Shown here one piece after another: positions 8,286 to 17,189 of a stretch of DNA of 44,595 nucleotides. The position numbers were made by a program, and so were the translations under genes. Within the stretch, counting starts at the first letter, position 1. Every line of letters starts with the position of its first letter. The notes below the pieces were generated by a model. The model made no database searches and was not told the origin of the DNA. It saw only the letters and a list, made by a program, of their open reading frames with translations. Source of the DNA: Nonomuraea corallina (lineage in GTDB: Bacteria; Actinomycetota; Actinomycetes; Streptosporangiales; Streptosporangiaceae); NCBI RefSeq assembly GCF_027620315.1, contig NZ_JAPNNL010000042.1:1-44595 (forward strand), read 5' to 3'.

Positions 8286-9290
8286 ATGTCGCAAGGATCC
8301 TCGCACGCTGCCCCTGCCTCGGGCCCGCACCGGGTCGTCGTGATCGTGGACGAGAACTCCAACCCCTTCGAGCTGGGCTGCGCGACCGAGGTCTTCGGCC
8401 TGCGCAGGCCCGAGCTCGGACGCGATCTCTACGACTTCCGCCTGTGTTCCCCCGAGCCGCGCACGCTGATGAGGGACGGGTTCTTCACCGTCACGGGCGT
8501 CGCCGGCCTGGAGGCGGCCGACACGGCGGACACGCTGATCGTCCCGAACCGTCCCGACGTCGAGGTGCCCCGCAGAGCCGCCGTGCTCGACGCCGTCCGG
8601 CGGGCGCACGCGCGCGGCGCGCGGCTGGTCGGCTTCTGCAGCGGCGCCTTCACCCTGGCCGAGTCCGGGGTCCTCGACGGGCGCCGGGCCACCGCGCACT
8701 GGCAGTGGGCGGACACCTTCCGGGCCCGCTTCCCTTCCGTCCGGCTCGAAACCGACGTGCTGTTCGTGGACGACGGCGACATCCTCACCGCGGCGGGCAG
8801 CGCGGCCGCGCTCGACCTGGGCCTGCACCTCGTCCGGCGCGACCACGGCGCGGAGGTCGCCAACGCGGTGAGCCGGCGGCTCGTCTTCGCCGCCCACCGC
8901 GACGGCGGGCAACGGCAGTTCGTGGAGCGGCCGGTGCCCGAGGTGCGGGACGAGTCCCTGGCGCCCGTCCTCGCCTGGGCCCAGGAGCATCTGGACGGAC
9001 CGCTCACGGTGCCCGGCCTCGCGGCGCGCGCCTCGGTCAGTCCGGCGACGCTGCACCGCCGGTTCCAGGCGCAGCTGGGCACCACGCCGCTGGCGTGGCT
9101 CACGGGGGAACGACTCGCCCTGGCGTGCCGGCTGATCGAGCGGGGCGAGTCCCGCTTCGAGGCCGTCGCGCGGCGGAGCGGGCTGGGCACCGCCGCCAAC
9201 CTGCGCGCGCTGATGCGTCGCAAGATCGGGCTCACCCCGCTGGAGTACCGGCGCCGATTCGGCCCGCGGCCCGGCCCGGAATCGGCCTGA
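8286..9290 (+). CDS. GlxA/FtrA-type AraC-family transcriptional regulator
   Basis: A 334-residue two-domain regulator. Residues about 15-185 form a DJ-1/PfpI (class-I amidotransferase-like) domain with the nucleophile-elbow sequence LVGFCSGAF (Cys118). Residues about 225-325 form the AraC double helix-turn-helix (LTVPGLAARASVSPATLHRRF and the FEAVARRSGLGTAANLRALMRR segment). Length and order match GlxA/FtrA regulators, which sense small metabolites and often activate a neighbouring gene. The divergent cupin is the obvious target. The ATG directly follows a palindrome, so no good Shine-Dalgarno site precedes it and the transcript may have a very short leader. Confidence 0.9.
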   Translation: MSQGSSHAAPASGPHRVVVIVDENSNPFELGCATEVFGLRRPELGRDLYDFRLCSPEPRTLMRDGFFTVTGVAGLEAADTADTLIVPNRPDVEVPRRAAVLDAVRRAHARGARLVGFCSGAFTLAESGVLDGRRATAHWQWADTFRARFPSVRLETDVLFVDDGDILTAAGSAAALDLGLHLVRRDHGAEVANAVSRRLVFAAHRDGGQRQFVERPVPEVRDESLAPVLAWAQEHLDGPLTVPGLAARASVSPATLHRRFQAQLGTTPLAWLTGERLALACRLIERGESRFEAVARRSGLGTAANLRALMRRKIGLTPLEYRRRFGPRPGPESA

Positions 9291-9309
9291 CCTCTGGCCA
9301 CGCCCTTGT

Positions 9310-9340
9310 CGATCCAGCCCAGGGCGGGTGGGCTGGATCG
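9310..9340. terminator. Bidirectional hairpin terminator
   Basis: A perfect 12-bp stem (CGATCCAGCCCA with its complement at 9329-9340) and a 7-base loop. It lies between the convergent AraC-type regulator and the serine-protease gene. Confidence 0.8.
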
Positions 9341-9353
9341 CGGGGGCGTGAGC

Positions 9354-11201
9354 TCATGACCGGTCGTCGGGCGGGGGAGCGAACTGGCCGAAGCGGACGT
9401 TGCGGGTCCGGTCCCCGTAGGGCGGCTGGGGGCCGCTCGGCGGGGACGCGGGAGATCCGTACGGACCGCCGCCGTGCCCGGGGGCGCCGTGCGGGCCGCT
9501 GTGCTGACCGTTCCCGTACTGACCGCCGTACTGACCGCCGTACTGGCCGCTCCCGTACTGGCCGCTCCCGTACTGGCCGCCGCCGTGCCGGTGGCTCCCG
9601 TACGGGGAAGCGCCGGGGTGGCCGCTCACGGGCTGGTCCGCGCCGTACGGGACGCCGTGGTGCGGGGAGGACCCGTACGGGGCGTGCGGCGGGTGCTGGC
9701 CCGGGGCGGCGGGCAGCTGGTGCATCGGGTACGGCGACACCGGGGCGTAGCCGTCGCCCGGTCCCGCGGAAGGCGGGCCCTGACGCCTGCGGCCGCGCAG
9801 GACCTTCACCAGGATCAGCGCGATCACCAGGGCGACCAGCACGCCGGCTCCGATCAGCACCCACAGGAGGATCGGCCTGGGCGACCGGTCCTTGCCCGCG
9901 GAGATCGCCTGCTGTGACTCGGAGATGTACTTGGCCACGTACGGGTGGTTCGGGAACAGCGCCTGCACCTCGCGGAACTTGGGCAGCGCGTCCTCGTAGT
10001 AGTGCCGGAAGAAGTCGTTCAGCGCCTCGTTGTACCGGGTGGTGGTGAGGGCCTGGGCCGGCTTGACGTTCTTCTCGCCGAGCTTCTCCTTGACGATGCT
10101 GACCGGCAGGACGAAGCTCTCGTTCTCCGACGCCTCGCCGCCTTCGCTGACCGTGCCGGCGATCAGCATGCCGATGACCTTGCCGTCCTTGCTGAACACC
10201 GGGCCGCCGGAGTTGCCGTGGTAGGAGGGCGCCTGGGTCTGGATGTACGGCACGCCGGTCTGCGTGGCCCGCGTGGCGTTGTACGGGCCCTCGGTCAGCG
10301 CGGGCTCCAGCCTCGACTCCAGGCTGAAGAACGCCGTGTTGGTGACCAGGCCGGGAAAGCCACTGATGTACAAGGTGTCGCCGGTGCGCACGTCGCCGTC
10401 CTCGCCGAGCGGCACCGTGGGCAGGTTCTGCTGGCCGTTGACCTTGAGCAGCGCGAAGTCCTTGCCGGGGTAGTTCTCGCCCACCGACACCAGTTCGGCC
10501 GGGACCGCCTTGGCGGTCTTGTCCACGCCGCCGCCGGGCAGGCTCTGGAGCACCGTGAGGCTCTGCTGCAGGTTGCGGATCTTCATGTGGTTCGTGTTGA
10601 ACGTGACGAAGATCTGCTGCGCGAGCTTGAGGATCTCCTCGTCGGTCTCGATGCCCTGCAGGCCGCTGACGATCCCCTGGGCGTCCTCCTGGTTGAACTT
10701 GGCGAGCGCCTGCCGGGCGAACGTCTGCGCGAGCTCCGTCTCGCCGAGCTGGACGCAGTGCGCGCCGGTGACCATGTAGCCGTCGGGGGTCACCCACCAG
10801 CCCGTGCACATGCCGCCGACCTCGGCCTCGACCGTGCGCTCCGGGGCGCTCACGCCCAGGTAGGTGTCCACGTCGGCGGCGATCCGCTGGAAGATCCACT
10901 TCGCGATGCTGCGCTCGTCCGCGGAGATCTTGCCGGAGGTGACGGCGTCCGTGGCCTGCTGGACGAGCCGGTTGAACGCGGCCTGGTTGAGCACGCTGGA
11001 CGGCACGGCCACCGTGCCGGTGTAGGTGAGGCTGGTCAGCTGCACGGCGGGCTGGGTACGGGCGGCGAGCCAGGTGCCGACCGGGATGTCGGGGCGTTCG
11101 TCGGCCCCCTCGTCGGCGGCGGCCGGCAGGGCCGGCAGCGTGACCGCCATGATGACCGCCGCGACCGCAGCGATCCACTTCTTCCTACGTTTTCCACTCA
11201 C
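9354..11201 (-). CDS. Membrane-anchored trypsin-like serine protease with Gly/Pro/Tyr-rich cytosolic tail
   Basis: A 615-residue protein. An N-terminal signal sequence (about 1-29, ending LPAAADEG) is followed by an S1-type protease domain with a visible triad: His148 in TGAHC, Asp248 in GKDFALLKV and Ser331 in YHGNSGGPVF. An alpha-helical insertion of roughly 80 residues lies between the His and Asp regions. One transmembrane helix (about 443-466, ILLWVLIGAGVLVALVIALI) is followed by RGRRR and a low-complexity tail with repeated QYG units. The protease should face outside with the tail in the cytosol. It resembles actinobacterial HtrA-like anchored proteases; the target is unknown. It ends at a convergent hairpin terminator. 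Confidence 0.86.
   Translation of the reverse strand: MSGKRRKKWIAAVAAVIMAVTLPALPAAADEGADERPDIPVGTWLAARTQPAVQLTSLTYTGTVAVPSSVLNQAAFNRLVQQATDAVTSGKISADERSIAKWIFQRIAADVDTYLGVSAPERTVEAEVGGMCTGWWVTPDGYMVTGAHCVQLGETELAQTFARQALAKFNQEDAQGIVSGLQGIETDEEILKLAQQIFVTFNTNHMKIRNLQQSLTVLQSLPGGGVDKTAKAVPAELVSVGENYPGKDFALLKVNGQQNLPTVPLGEDGDVRTGDTLYISGFPGLVTNTAFFSLESRLEPALTEGPYNATRATQTGVPYIQTQAPSYHGNSGGPVFSKDGKVIGMLIAGTVSEGGEASENESFVLPVSIVKEKLGEKNVKPAQALTTTRYNEALNDFFRHYYEDALPKFREVQALFPNHPYVAKYISESQQAISAGKDRSPRPILLWVLIGAGVLVALVIALILVKVLRGRRRQGPPSAGPGDGYAPVSPYPMHQLPAAPGQHPPHAPYGSSPHHGVPYGADQPVSGHPGASPYGSHRHGGGQYGSGQYGSGQYGGQYGGQYGNGQHSGPHGAPGHGGGPYGSPASPPSGPQPPYGDRTRNVRFGQFAPPPDDRS
9511..9590. repeat. Tandem repeat coding GQYG units
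   Basis: Short 12-15 bp units (forms of GTACTGACCGCC and TCCCGTACTGGCCGC) repeat about six times. On the minus strand they encode QYG/GQYGS repeats in the tail of the serine protease. Confidence 0.8.
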
Positions 11202-11378
11202 AACGGGTCATGGTGTGGGACGGCTCTTGTACCTGACTTGGAGCCGAATGGCAGCTTATGTCCCCAGCGTGGCGGCCGCGGGCCCCGGAGGCGGACGGGG
11301 CCGATGGGCTCGCGTGGCGCGGCCGGCGGGGGCGCCGGGCTCGCGTCTCTCCCCCTGGAACGGCGTACGGTCAGGCGG

Positions 11379-12707
11379 TCACGTGGTGACCGTCTGGTCG
11401 CGCAGCAGGAAATGGCCGACGCCGTTGGCATGCAGGTAGGCGTGGAACTTCAGCGCCCTGGACCTGGCCGTCTCGTCCGCGGTGACGAGAGTGGTGACCA
11501 CATAGTTCTTCGACGGGTGCGTGAGGAACTTCCCGTACGCGAACGTGGGGAAGGTCATGTCCCGGCGCGTGTTCACCGCGGACGAGTCCAGCTTCGCCAG
11601 CCGCGCGGCCGCGGCCTTGGCGGCCTTCTCCGAGGGGAACGCCATCGTGACCTGCACCGCCTTGAGATGCCCCCGGTAGGCGGTGTAGGCGACCTGGATG
11701 GCCCGCCGGCACTGGTTGCCGGCCAGCACGCCGTGGCCGTCGACCGGATCGCACGTCTCGTATGTCCAGCCGCCGACCTTCTTGGCCGAGAACCGGACGC
11801 CCTCCCACTCGAACCGCCAGTCGTCGAACTCGGTGTGCGCGATCCCCGATCCCGCCTCGGGGCGGCCGGAGTCGGACGGCGAGTCCGTGGGCTCGACCGC
11901 CGGACCGGTCGGCTCGTCGGTCGGCGTCCCCTCGTCCGGGACCTGGTCCTGCGCCGGCTCGTCCGTCGGCTCGTCGGACTGCCAGGGCGCCGACGTGGGG
12001 AGCGAGGGCTTGGTACGGGGCTCGGCGGGAGCCGATCCGGCACCGGTGGCGTTGACGTAGGAGACCACGCCTACCGCGCCCCCGCCCAGGAGCACCACGG
12101 CCAGGCCGACGGACAGCGCGACGACCAGGCCGGTGCCGCGCCTCGGCCGCGGATCGAACTCCTGCGGACCCATGCCCCCGCCGAACCGGTCCTGCCAGTG
12201 ACGTGGATCCTGGGGGTCCGCCCAAGCCTGCGGGCCCGGCTGCTCGGTCCAGGGCTGGGGTTGGTCGGTCCAGGGCTGGGGCTGGTCCGGCCAGGGCTGG
12301 GGTTGGTCGGGCCAGGGCTGCGGATGGCGCTGACCGGCCCCGGGCTGCGGATGGCGCTGGCCGGCCCAGGGTTGCGGGTCTGTCTGGTCCGGCCACGGCT
12401 GCGGGTCCGGCTCGTCCGGCCAGGGCCGGGGGTCTTGCCGGTGCCGCGGGTCCGGCCAGACCTGGGAGTCGGGCCGGGGCGGCGGGTCCCGTGGGTCTTC
12501 CCACGCCTGCCGGGCCGGCGGGTTGCGCCGGCCCTCCCCGGCGTACGGGTTCTGGTAGGAGCCGGACCGGCCAGATCGCCGGTCGACGTCGGGTGGCGGG
12601 CCTCCCTGTCTCGGCTGCGGCCCGTTCTCCGGACGGCCGGGTCCCGGCGGCGACTGCGGTGCCTGGCCCCACGGCTCTTCGCGGTGAGGCTGTCGAGAGT
12701 CGGTCAT
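11379..12707 (-). CDS. Single-pass membrane protein with Pro/Gln/Trp-repeat N-terminus
   Basis: A 442-residue protein without a recognised family. Residues 1-190 are hydrophilic and dominated by repeats of the type DPQPWPDQ/PQPWTDQ. A transmembrane helix (about 192-218, LVVALSVGLAVVLLGGGAVGVV) is followed by a Thr/Asp/Pro/Glu linker. A folded C-terminal domain of about 150 residues (from FDDWRFEWEGVRFSAKKVGGW) includes two cysteines (TCDPV, NQCRR) that could pair outside the cell. By analogy with similar actinobacterial proteins, the repeats would be cytosolic and the C-terminal domain extracellular. ATG 12707 directly follows an in-frame GTG at 12710. Same strand as the protease, 177 bp upstream of it; no function assigned. 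Confidence 0.8.
   Translation of the reverse strand: MTDSRQPHREEPWGQAPQSPPGPGRPENGPQPRQGGPPPDVDRRSGRSGSYQNPYAGEGRRNPPARQAWEDPRDPPPRPDSQVWPDPRHRQDPRPWPDEPDPQPWPDQTDPQPWAGQRHPQPGAGQRHPQPWPDQPQPWPDQPQPWTDQPQPWTEQPGPQAWADPQDPRHWQDRFGGGMGPQEFDPRPRRGTGLVVALSVGLAVVLLGGGAVGVVSYVNATGAGSAPAEPRTKPSLPTSAPWQSDEPTDEPAQDQVPDEGTPTDEPTGPAVEPTDSPSDSGRPEAGSGIAHTEFDDWRFEWEGVRFSAKKVGGWTYETCDPVDGHGVLAGNQCRRAIQVAYTAYRGHLKAVQVTMAFPSEKAAKAAAARLAKLDSSAVNTRRDMTFPTFAYGKFLTHPSKNYVVTTLVTADETARSRALKFHAYLHANGVGHFLLRDQTVTT
12241..12435. repeat. Degenerate tandem repeat (CCAGGGCTGGGGTTGGTC type)
   Basis: Units of about 18-30 bp such as TCCAGGGCTGGGG-TTGGTCGG recur across this segment. They encode the PQPWPDQ-like repeats of the membrane protein on the minus strand. 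Confidence 0.8.
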
Positions 12708-12813
12708 CACCCCATTGTGAAAGGGCGAATCGCCATGAATAAGAATGCGTTGGAGAAGAGCATGAGAATGAACCCCGGCCTTACTTTCCTGCGTACTGCA
12801 TTCAAGGTCTGGA

Positions 12814-14040
12814 TCAGGCGCGCAACCTCTCCACGGCGAGCGTGCCGCGCAGCAGCGGGCGGGCCGCCAGGGCGACGACGACCGTGGCGAGAACCCCGAT
12901 GCCCACCATGAGCACGCCCCTGACGACGACCCATCCGAGTTCCTGGACCGTGTAATCCGGCAACGGGAGCACGACCGCCGCCGCCCCCGTGACGGCCGCC
13001 ACGGCGCAGACCGGCAGCGCGGCGATGACCGCCTTCCGGACGAGCACGGCGCCGAGCGCCGCCTCCGGCACGCCGGCCGCCGCCAGCGCGGCGAACGCGC
13101 GGCGCTGGTCGATCAGCTCCTCGGCCTGATGCACCAGGACGGCGACGGCGGCGGTCGCCAGGGCGACGAAGAGCGCGACGTCCACCAGCGCGTGCGCCTC
13201 GGAGTAGGGCCGCCCCGCCTGCTGGGCTCCGGCGCCCGCGCCGAAGAACACCGCCAGGGCCACCACGGACAGGGCTCTGGCCCACGCCCTCGGGTCGGCC
13301 TCGACCAGCCGTGCGGCCAGCAACGTCTCGGGGGAACGGGCCCGGCGGCCGGCCCGGCCGGCGCACCATCTGATCAGCCAGGTCGCGGCCAGGGTCACGC
13401 CGAACAGCAGCAGCACCAGCCCGGCGGCCATGGAGACCACGGCCCCGTGCCCGCCGAAGAACGGGAAGCGGCCCTTGACCACGACCCCCAGCACGAAGAG
13501 GCCGACGCCGGCCAGCACGAGAAGCAGGTCGAGCGCTCGCGGGTCGCGCGGCTGAGGGACGCGGGACACGCCCAGCGGCGAGGCGACGACGTGCCTCCCG
13601 GCGCGTGCCCCCGACAGCACGGCGGCGAGCGCCACCAGCGTCACGACCACCGGCACCTGGGTGATCGGCCCGGCCAGATGGGTGATCACGTACCCGGCGG
13701 CGCCGCCGAGAGACCCCGACAGCGCCAGCACGCCGGCCTCCACGGCGCCGAGCACGCGGACGTCGCCCGGCGTGGCCCCGGCCAGCCGCAGAGCCGCCAG
13801 CCGGCGTTCCCTGGTGGCCGAGGCCAGCCGGTTGGCCAGGTGGACCAGGCCCATGACCGGCAGGGCCAGCAGCGCCAGGGCCAGCCCGGTCAGTGAGCCG
13901 CCGTCGTCGTCGAGGTCGGCCAGGCTGACGGCCGTGCAGATCAGGTACGTGGCCACGCCCAGTCCGGCGGTGACCAGCCAGGCGCGGACCCGCTCGGTCC
14001 GCGACCGGCCCTTGTTCAGGACCCGGATGAGGGCGATCAT
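12814..14040 (-). CDS. FtsX-like ABC transporter permease
   Basis: A 408-residue membrane protein with about eight hydrophobic segments and two FtsX-like halves. The first contains NRLASATRERRLAALRLAGATPGDV, the coupling-helix signature of MacB/FtsX permeases. The second carries the matching EELIDQRRAFAALAAAGVPEAAL. Its ATG overlaps the stop of the ATPase gene (ATGA). Together they form a MacB/LolCDE-type (type VII) ABC system that works by mechanotransmission, often in antimicrobial-peptide defence or envelope stress. The third partner is a PadR repressor. Substrate unknown. Confidence 0.88.
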   Translation of the reverse strand: MIALIRVLNKGRSRTERVRAWLVTAGLGVATYLICTAVSLADLDDDGGSLTGLALALLALPVMGLVHLANRLASATRERRLAALRLAGATPGDVRVLGAVEAGVLALSGSLGGAAGYVITHLAGPITQVPVVVTLVALAAVLSGARAGRHVVASPLGVSRVPQPRDPRALDLLLVLAGVGLFVLGVVVKGRFPFFGGHGAVVSMAAGLVLLLFGVTLAATWLIRWCAGRAGRRARSPETLLAARLVEADPRAWARALSVVALAVFFGAGAGAQQAGRPYSEAHALVDVALFVALATAAVAVLVHQAEELIDQRRAFAALAAAGVPEAALGAVLVRKAVIAALPVCAVAAVTGAAAVVLPLPDYTVQELGWVVVRGVLMVGIGVLATVVVALAARPLLRGTLAVERLRA

Positions 14041-14702
14041 CGGCCGACCCCCGTCAGCACGGCTCCGTCGCGCAGGGCGATCTCCCGGTCGGCGTACGCG
14101 GCCACCCGGTTGTCGTGGGTCACCAGGACGACGGTGGCCCGGCGGGCGCGGGCGGTCTCGACCAGCGCCTTCATCACCTGCTCGCCGCCGATCGAGTCCA
14201 GCGCGCCGGTGGGCTCGTCGGCGAACACCACCCGCGGGCCGGTCGCCAGCGCCCGCGCCAGGGCCACCCGCTGCACCTGGCCGCCGGACAGATCGGCGGA
14301 CCGCTGGTCCGCGCAGCCGGACACCTCCAGCCTGGCCAGCCAGTCCGCCGCCACCGTCATTGACTCCTGCCTGCCGTGCCGGTTGAACAGCAGCGGCAAC
14401 GCGACGTTCTCCGCGGCGGTGAGCTCGGGCACGAGCCCGCCGAACTGGAAGACCACGCCGAAGCTCTCGCGGCGTAACCGGGTGAGGTCCGGCTCGTCCA
14501 AGGTGTCGATCCGCCTGCCGTCGAGGAGGACCTCGCCGGACTCCGGGCGGACGATCCCGGCCAGGCAGTGCAGCAGCGTCGACTTGCCCGACCCGCTGGG
14601 CCCGGTGATCGCGACGATCTCGCCCTCCTCGACGTGGAGGGACGCTCCCGTCAGCGCCCTGGTCCTGCCGTACGACTTGATCAAATCTCTGGCCTCAAGC
14701 AT
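14037..14702 (-). CDS. ABC transporter ATP-binding protein (LolD/MacB type)
   Basis: A 221-residue ATPase with all motifs: Walker A GPSGSGKST (about 34-42), Q-loop VVFQFGGL, signature LSGGQVQR, Walker B VVFADEPTGALD and H-loop VLVTHD. The FADEPTGALD form is typical for the LolD/MacB/BceA family that pairs with FtsX-like permeases. The next gene is such a permease with overlapping ATGA. The start overlaps the upstream PadR gene by 8 bp, placing all three in one operon. Confidence 0.93.
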   Translation of the reverse strand: MLEARDLIKSYGRTRALTGASLHVEEGEIVAITGPSGSGKSTLLHCLAGIVRPESGEVLLDGRRIDTLDEPDLTRLRRESFGVVFQFGGLVPELTAAENVALPLLFNRHGRQESMTVAADWLARLEVSGCADQRSADLSGGQVQRVALARALATGPRVVFADEPTGALDSIGGEQVMKALVETARARRATVVLVTHDNRVAAYADREIALRDGAVLTGVGR

Positions 14703-15201
14703 CGGTCTCCTCCTTGAGCCGTGACAGGGCTGTCTCTATCCATCGCAGGTCCGCGTCCAGGTGCTGGAGCGCGTAGTCGGCGGCCAGCACCCGGGCGGGC
14801 GTGCCGTCCGCCTTCTCGGCGGTCAGCTCCCGCATCCGTGCCAGATGCGCCTCGCGCTGCCGTACGAGGTAGCCGTCGGCGTCCTTGCCCGCGACCGCGA
14901 CGCGGGCGAACAGCGGGCTGGCGACGTACGGCGCGGGCGGCTCCACCGTGTCCAGCCACCGGGCGAGCTCGGCCCGTCCGGCGTCGGTGATCGCGTAGAC
15001 GGCGCGCTCGGGGCCGCCCTCCTGCCGGGTCTCGGCCACCTCCGCGAAGCCGTCGCGCTCCAGCCGCTGGAGCGTGGCGTAGACCTGCCCGTAGGCCAGA
15101 GGCTTGGCTCCGGCCAGGCGGTGATCGTGCTCTTTCTTCAGCTCGTAGCCATGCTTGGGGCGTTCGAGAAGGAGGCCGAGCAGGACAAAACTCGTGGACA
15201 T
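14695..15201 (-). CDS. PadR-family transcriptional regulator
   Basis: A 168-residue protein with an N-terminal winged helix (STSFVLLGLLLERPKHGYELKKE, GQVYATLQRLERDGF, GPERAVYAIT) and a C-terminal helical dimerisation domain of the PadR subfamily-2 type. It is the first gene of an operon with an ABC ATPase and an FtsX permease. This arrangement is common for PadR repressors released by the transported compound. A palindrome just upstream of the ATG (15207-15231) is the likely autoregulatory site. Confidence 0.92.
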   Translation of the reverse strand: MSTSFVLLGLLLERPKHGYELKKEHDHRLAGAKPLAYGQVYATLQRLERDGFAEVAETRQEGGPERAVYAITDAGRAELARWLDTVEPPAPYVASPLFARVAVAGKDADGYLVRQREAHLARMRELTAEKADGTPARVLAADYALQHLDADLRWIETALSRLKEETDA

Positions 15202-15206
15202 GATCG

Positions 15207-15231
15207 CGACTATACACTCAATGAATAGTCG
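15207..15231. promoter_or_regulatory. Inverted repeat upstream of padR-type gene (candidate operator)
   Basis: CGACTAT-N11-ATAGTCG begins 6 bp upstream of the padR-type ATG. It is AT-richer than its surroundings, and its size fits a PadR dimer site. Confidence 0.55.
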
Positions 15232-15417
15232 GGACCGATGTGTTCCGAGATCCCGGCGTACCGGCGCGGCCTGTTGGCTTTCGGAAGCGTTGGCTGACCT
15301 TGCTCGGGAGCCGGGCGTCCCGTCGGGGAAGGCTCGTGAGATCCTGGGCCGGGCCGTTCCCCCGGGCCCGCGTCACCGACGATCCGCACCCCCGCTGGTC
15401 ACCACTCAGGAGAGACG

Positions 15418-15507
15418 TTGTCCGACAATCCCTGCCCCCTTGAGAACGGCGTGCGGCAGACCCAGGGGCGGAAGGGCCCGCGCGAGAGCCTGGCCACCGG
15501 GCGGTGA
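15418..15507 (+). CDS. Possible 29-aa small ORF preceding the ABC exporter
   Basis: A TTG start preceded by GGAGAG opens a 29-codon frame (MSDNPCPLENGVRQ...) whose TGA overlaps the GTG start of the ABC gene (GTGA). Spacing and overlap resemble a translated leader or small protein coupled to the exporter. No family is recognised and the composition is polar, with one Cys. The rest of the 300-bp gap (15232-15417) shows no other feature. This could be chance. Confidence 0.3.
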   Translation: MSDNPCPLENGVRQTQGRKGPRESLATGR

Positions 15508-17189
15508 CCCGGCCCATGACCGGCCGGCGGGTCCTGTGGCGGGCGCTGACCCGCAACCGCCGGCGGCTGAGCGCCGGCACCGCCCTGGTCAGCCTGCACC
15601 AGGTCTGCGAGTCGCTGGTGCCGATCCTCATCGGGGTGATCGTCGACCAGGCCATCGCCCCCGGCGACGGCGGCGCCCTGGCGATCTGGGTGGCGGCCCT
15701 GGCCGCGCTGTTCACGGCGCTGACCATGTGCTACCGCTTCGGCGCCCGCCAGCTCATGATCGCCATCGCGGACGAGGCGCACACCCTGCGCGTCGAGGTC
15801 GCGTCCAAGATCATGCATCCGCGCGGCATCAGGACCGACCGGCGGGCCGGCGACCTGCTCACCGTCGCCATCAACGACACCGGCAACACCTCCTACCTGC
15901 TGGACCACGTACCGCGCGTCGCGGGCGCGCTCACCGCGACCACGGTGAGCGCCGTCGCGCTGCTCGTGATCGACCTCCAGCTCGGGCTCGCCGTACTGCT
16001 CGGGACGCCCGTGGTGCTCCTGGTGCTGCAGGCGGCCACCCCGCTGATCACCAAGCGGGTGGCCGAGCAGCAGGAACTCGCCGGCGAGGCCACCTCGCTG
16101 GCCGCCAACCTGGTCAGCGGGGCGCGCCCGCTGCGCGGCATCGGCGCGGAGCGGGCGGCGTCCCGCCGCTACGACGAGGTCAGCGGGCGCTCGCTGCGGG
16201 CGGCCGTGCGCGCGGCCCGCACCCAGGGCTGGTACCTGGCCGCCTCCACCTCCGGCGGCGCGCTGCTGGCGTGCGGGGTCGCGATCCTGGCCGGGTGGTT
16301 CGCGCTCAACGGGCGGATCACGGTCGGCGAGCTCATCACCGTCATCGGGCTCGCCCAGTTCCTGATGGAGCCCATCAGCCTGCTCGCCGTGGTGCCGAGC
16401 TGGGTCGCCGACGCCAGGGCCTCCGCCGACCGCGTCGCCGGGGTGCTGGGCGCCCCGCCGCTGCTGCCCGAAGGCACGGAGGAGCTCGCCGGTCCCCCCG
16501 GCCTGGAGCTGCGGGGGTTCCGGTACGGCCCGCTGGACGGGGTCGACCTGCACGTGCGCCCCGGCGAGTTCGTCGGCGTGGTGACGCATCGCGCCGCCGA
16601 CGGGGAGGCTCTCGTCAAGGTGCTGGCCGGGCAGGTGGCGCCGGAGGAGTACGAGGGCGAGGTCCTCGTCGGCGGCACCCCGCTGGCGCGGCTCGATCCG
16701 GCAGGAGCCCGCGCCGCGATGCTGGTGGAACCCCACCTCACGGACCTGTTCACCGGGACCATCGAGGAGAACGTCACCGCCGGAGGGCCGCTGGACGAGG
16801 CCGCGCTGACGGCCTCGGCGGCCGGTGAGGTCGTCTCCGCCCATCCCGACGGCCTCGCGCACGTGGTCTCCGAACGCGGCGCCGGCCTGTCCGGCGGGCA
16901 GCGGCAGCGCCTGGCCCTGGCCCGCGCGCTGACGGCGCGCCCGCCGATCCTCGTGATGCACGACCCGACCACCGCCGTCGACGCGGTGACCGAGCACGAG
17001 ATCGCCCGAGGGCTGCGCGACCTCCGCCGCGCCGGGGAGTTCACCACCGTGGTGGTGACGAGCAGCCCGGCGCTGCTCGCCATGACGGACCGGGTCGTGG
17101 TCCTCGACGACGGCCGGGTCGCCGCCGAGGGGACCCACGCCGGACTGGCCGTCACCGACGACGACTACAACCGGGCGGTGCTGCGATGA
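15504..17189 (+). CDS. ABC exporter half-transporter with degenerate ATPase (heterodimer subunit 1)
   Basis: A 561-residue fusion of a six-helix type-1 exporter domain (about 1-310) and a nucleotide-binding domain. The NBD is strikingly degenerate. Where Walker A (GxxGxGKS/T) should be, it reads VVTHRAADGEALVKVL. Walker B and the catalytic Glu read LVMHDPTTAVD (D to H, E to D), and the switch His is replaced (VTSSPA). The signature LSGGQRQR (about 461-468) is intact. It therefore cannot hydrolyse ATP alone but can complete the site of a partner. The next gene overlaps by ATGA and has the reciprocal pattern. GTG 15504 overlaps a small ORF; ATG 15516 is an alternative start. Confidence 0.88.
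   Translation: MTRPMTGRRVLWRALTRNRRRLSAGTALVSLHQVCESLVPILIGVIVDQAIAPGDGGALAIWVAALAALFTALTMCYRFGARQLMIAIADEAHTLRVEVASKIMHPRGIRTDRRAGDLLTVAINDTGNTSYLLDHVPRVAGALTATTVSAVALLVIDLQLGLAVLLGTPVVLLVLQAATPLITKRVAEQQELAGEATSLAANLVSGARPLRGIGAERAASRRYDEVSGRSLRAAVRAARTQGWYLAASTSGGALLACGVAILAGWFALNGRITVGELITVIGLAQFLMEPISLLAVVPSWVADARASADRVAGVLGAPPLLPEGTEELAGPPGLELRGFRYGPLDGVDLHVRPGEFVGVVTHRAADGEALVKVLAGQVAPEEYEGEVLVGGTPLARLDPAGARAAMLVEPHLTDLFTGTIEENVTAGGPLDEAALTASAAGEVVSAHPDGLAHVVSERGAGLSGGQRQRLALARALTARPPILVMHDPTTAVDAVTEHEIARGLRDLRRAGEFTTVVVTSSPALLAMTDRVVVLDDGRVAAEGTHAGLAVTDDDYNRAVLR

Noticed and set aside
9945..12911. Long plus-strand frame of 988 codons opposite the protease and membrane protein
   Set aside because: Low-complexity antisense translation of two supported minus-strand genes; no motif found.
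12735..12911. Possible 58-aa plus-strand ORF (MNKNALEKSMRMNPG...) in an AT-richer gap
   Set aside because: The first third looks protein-like, but the ribosome site is weak and most of it runs antisense into the FtsX-type gene, turning Arg/Pro-rich. Not enough support.
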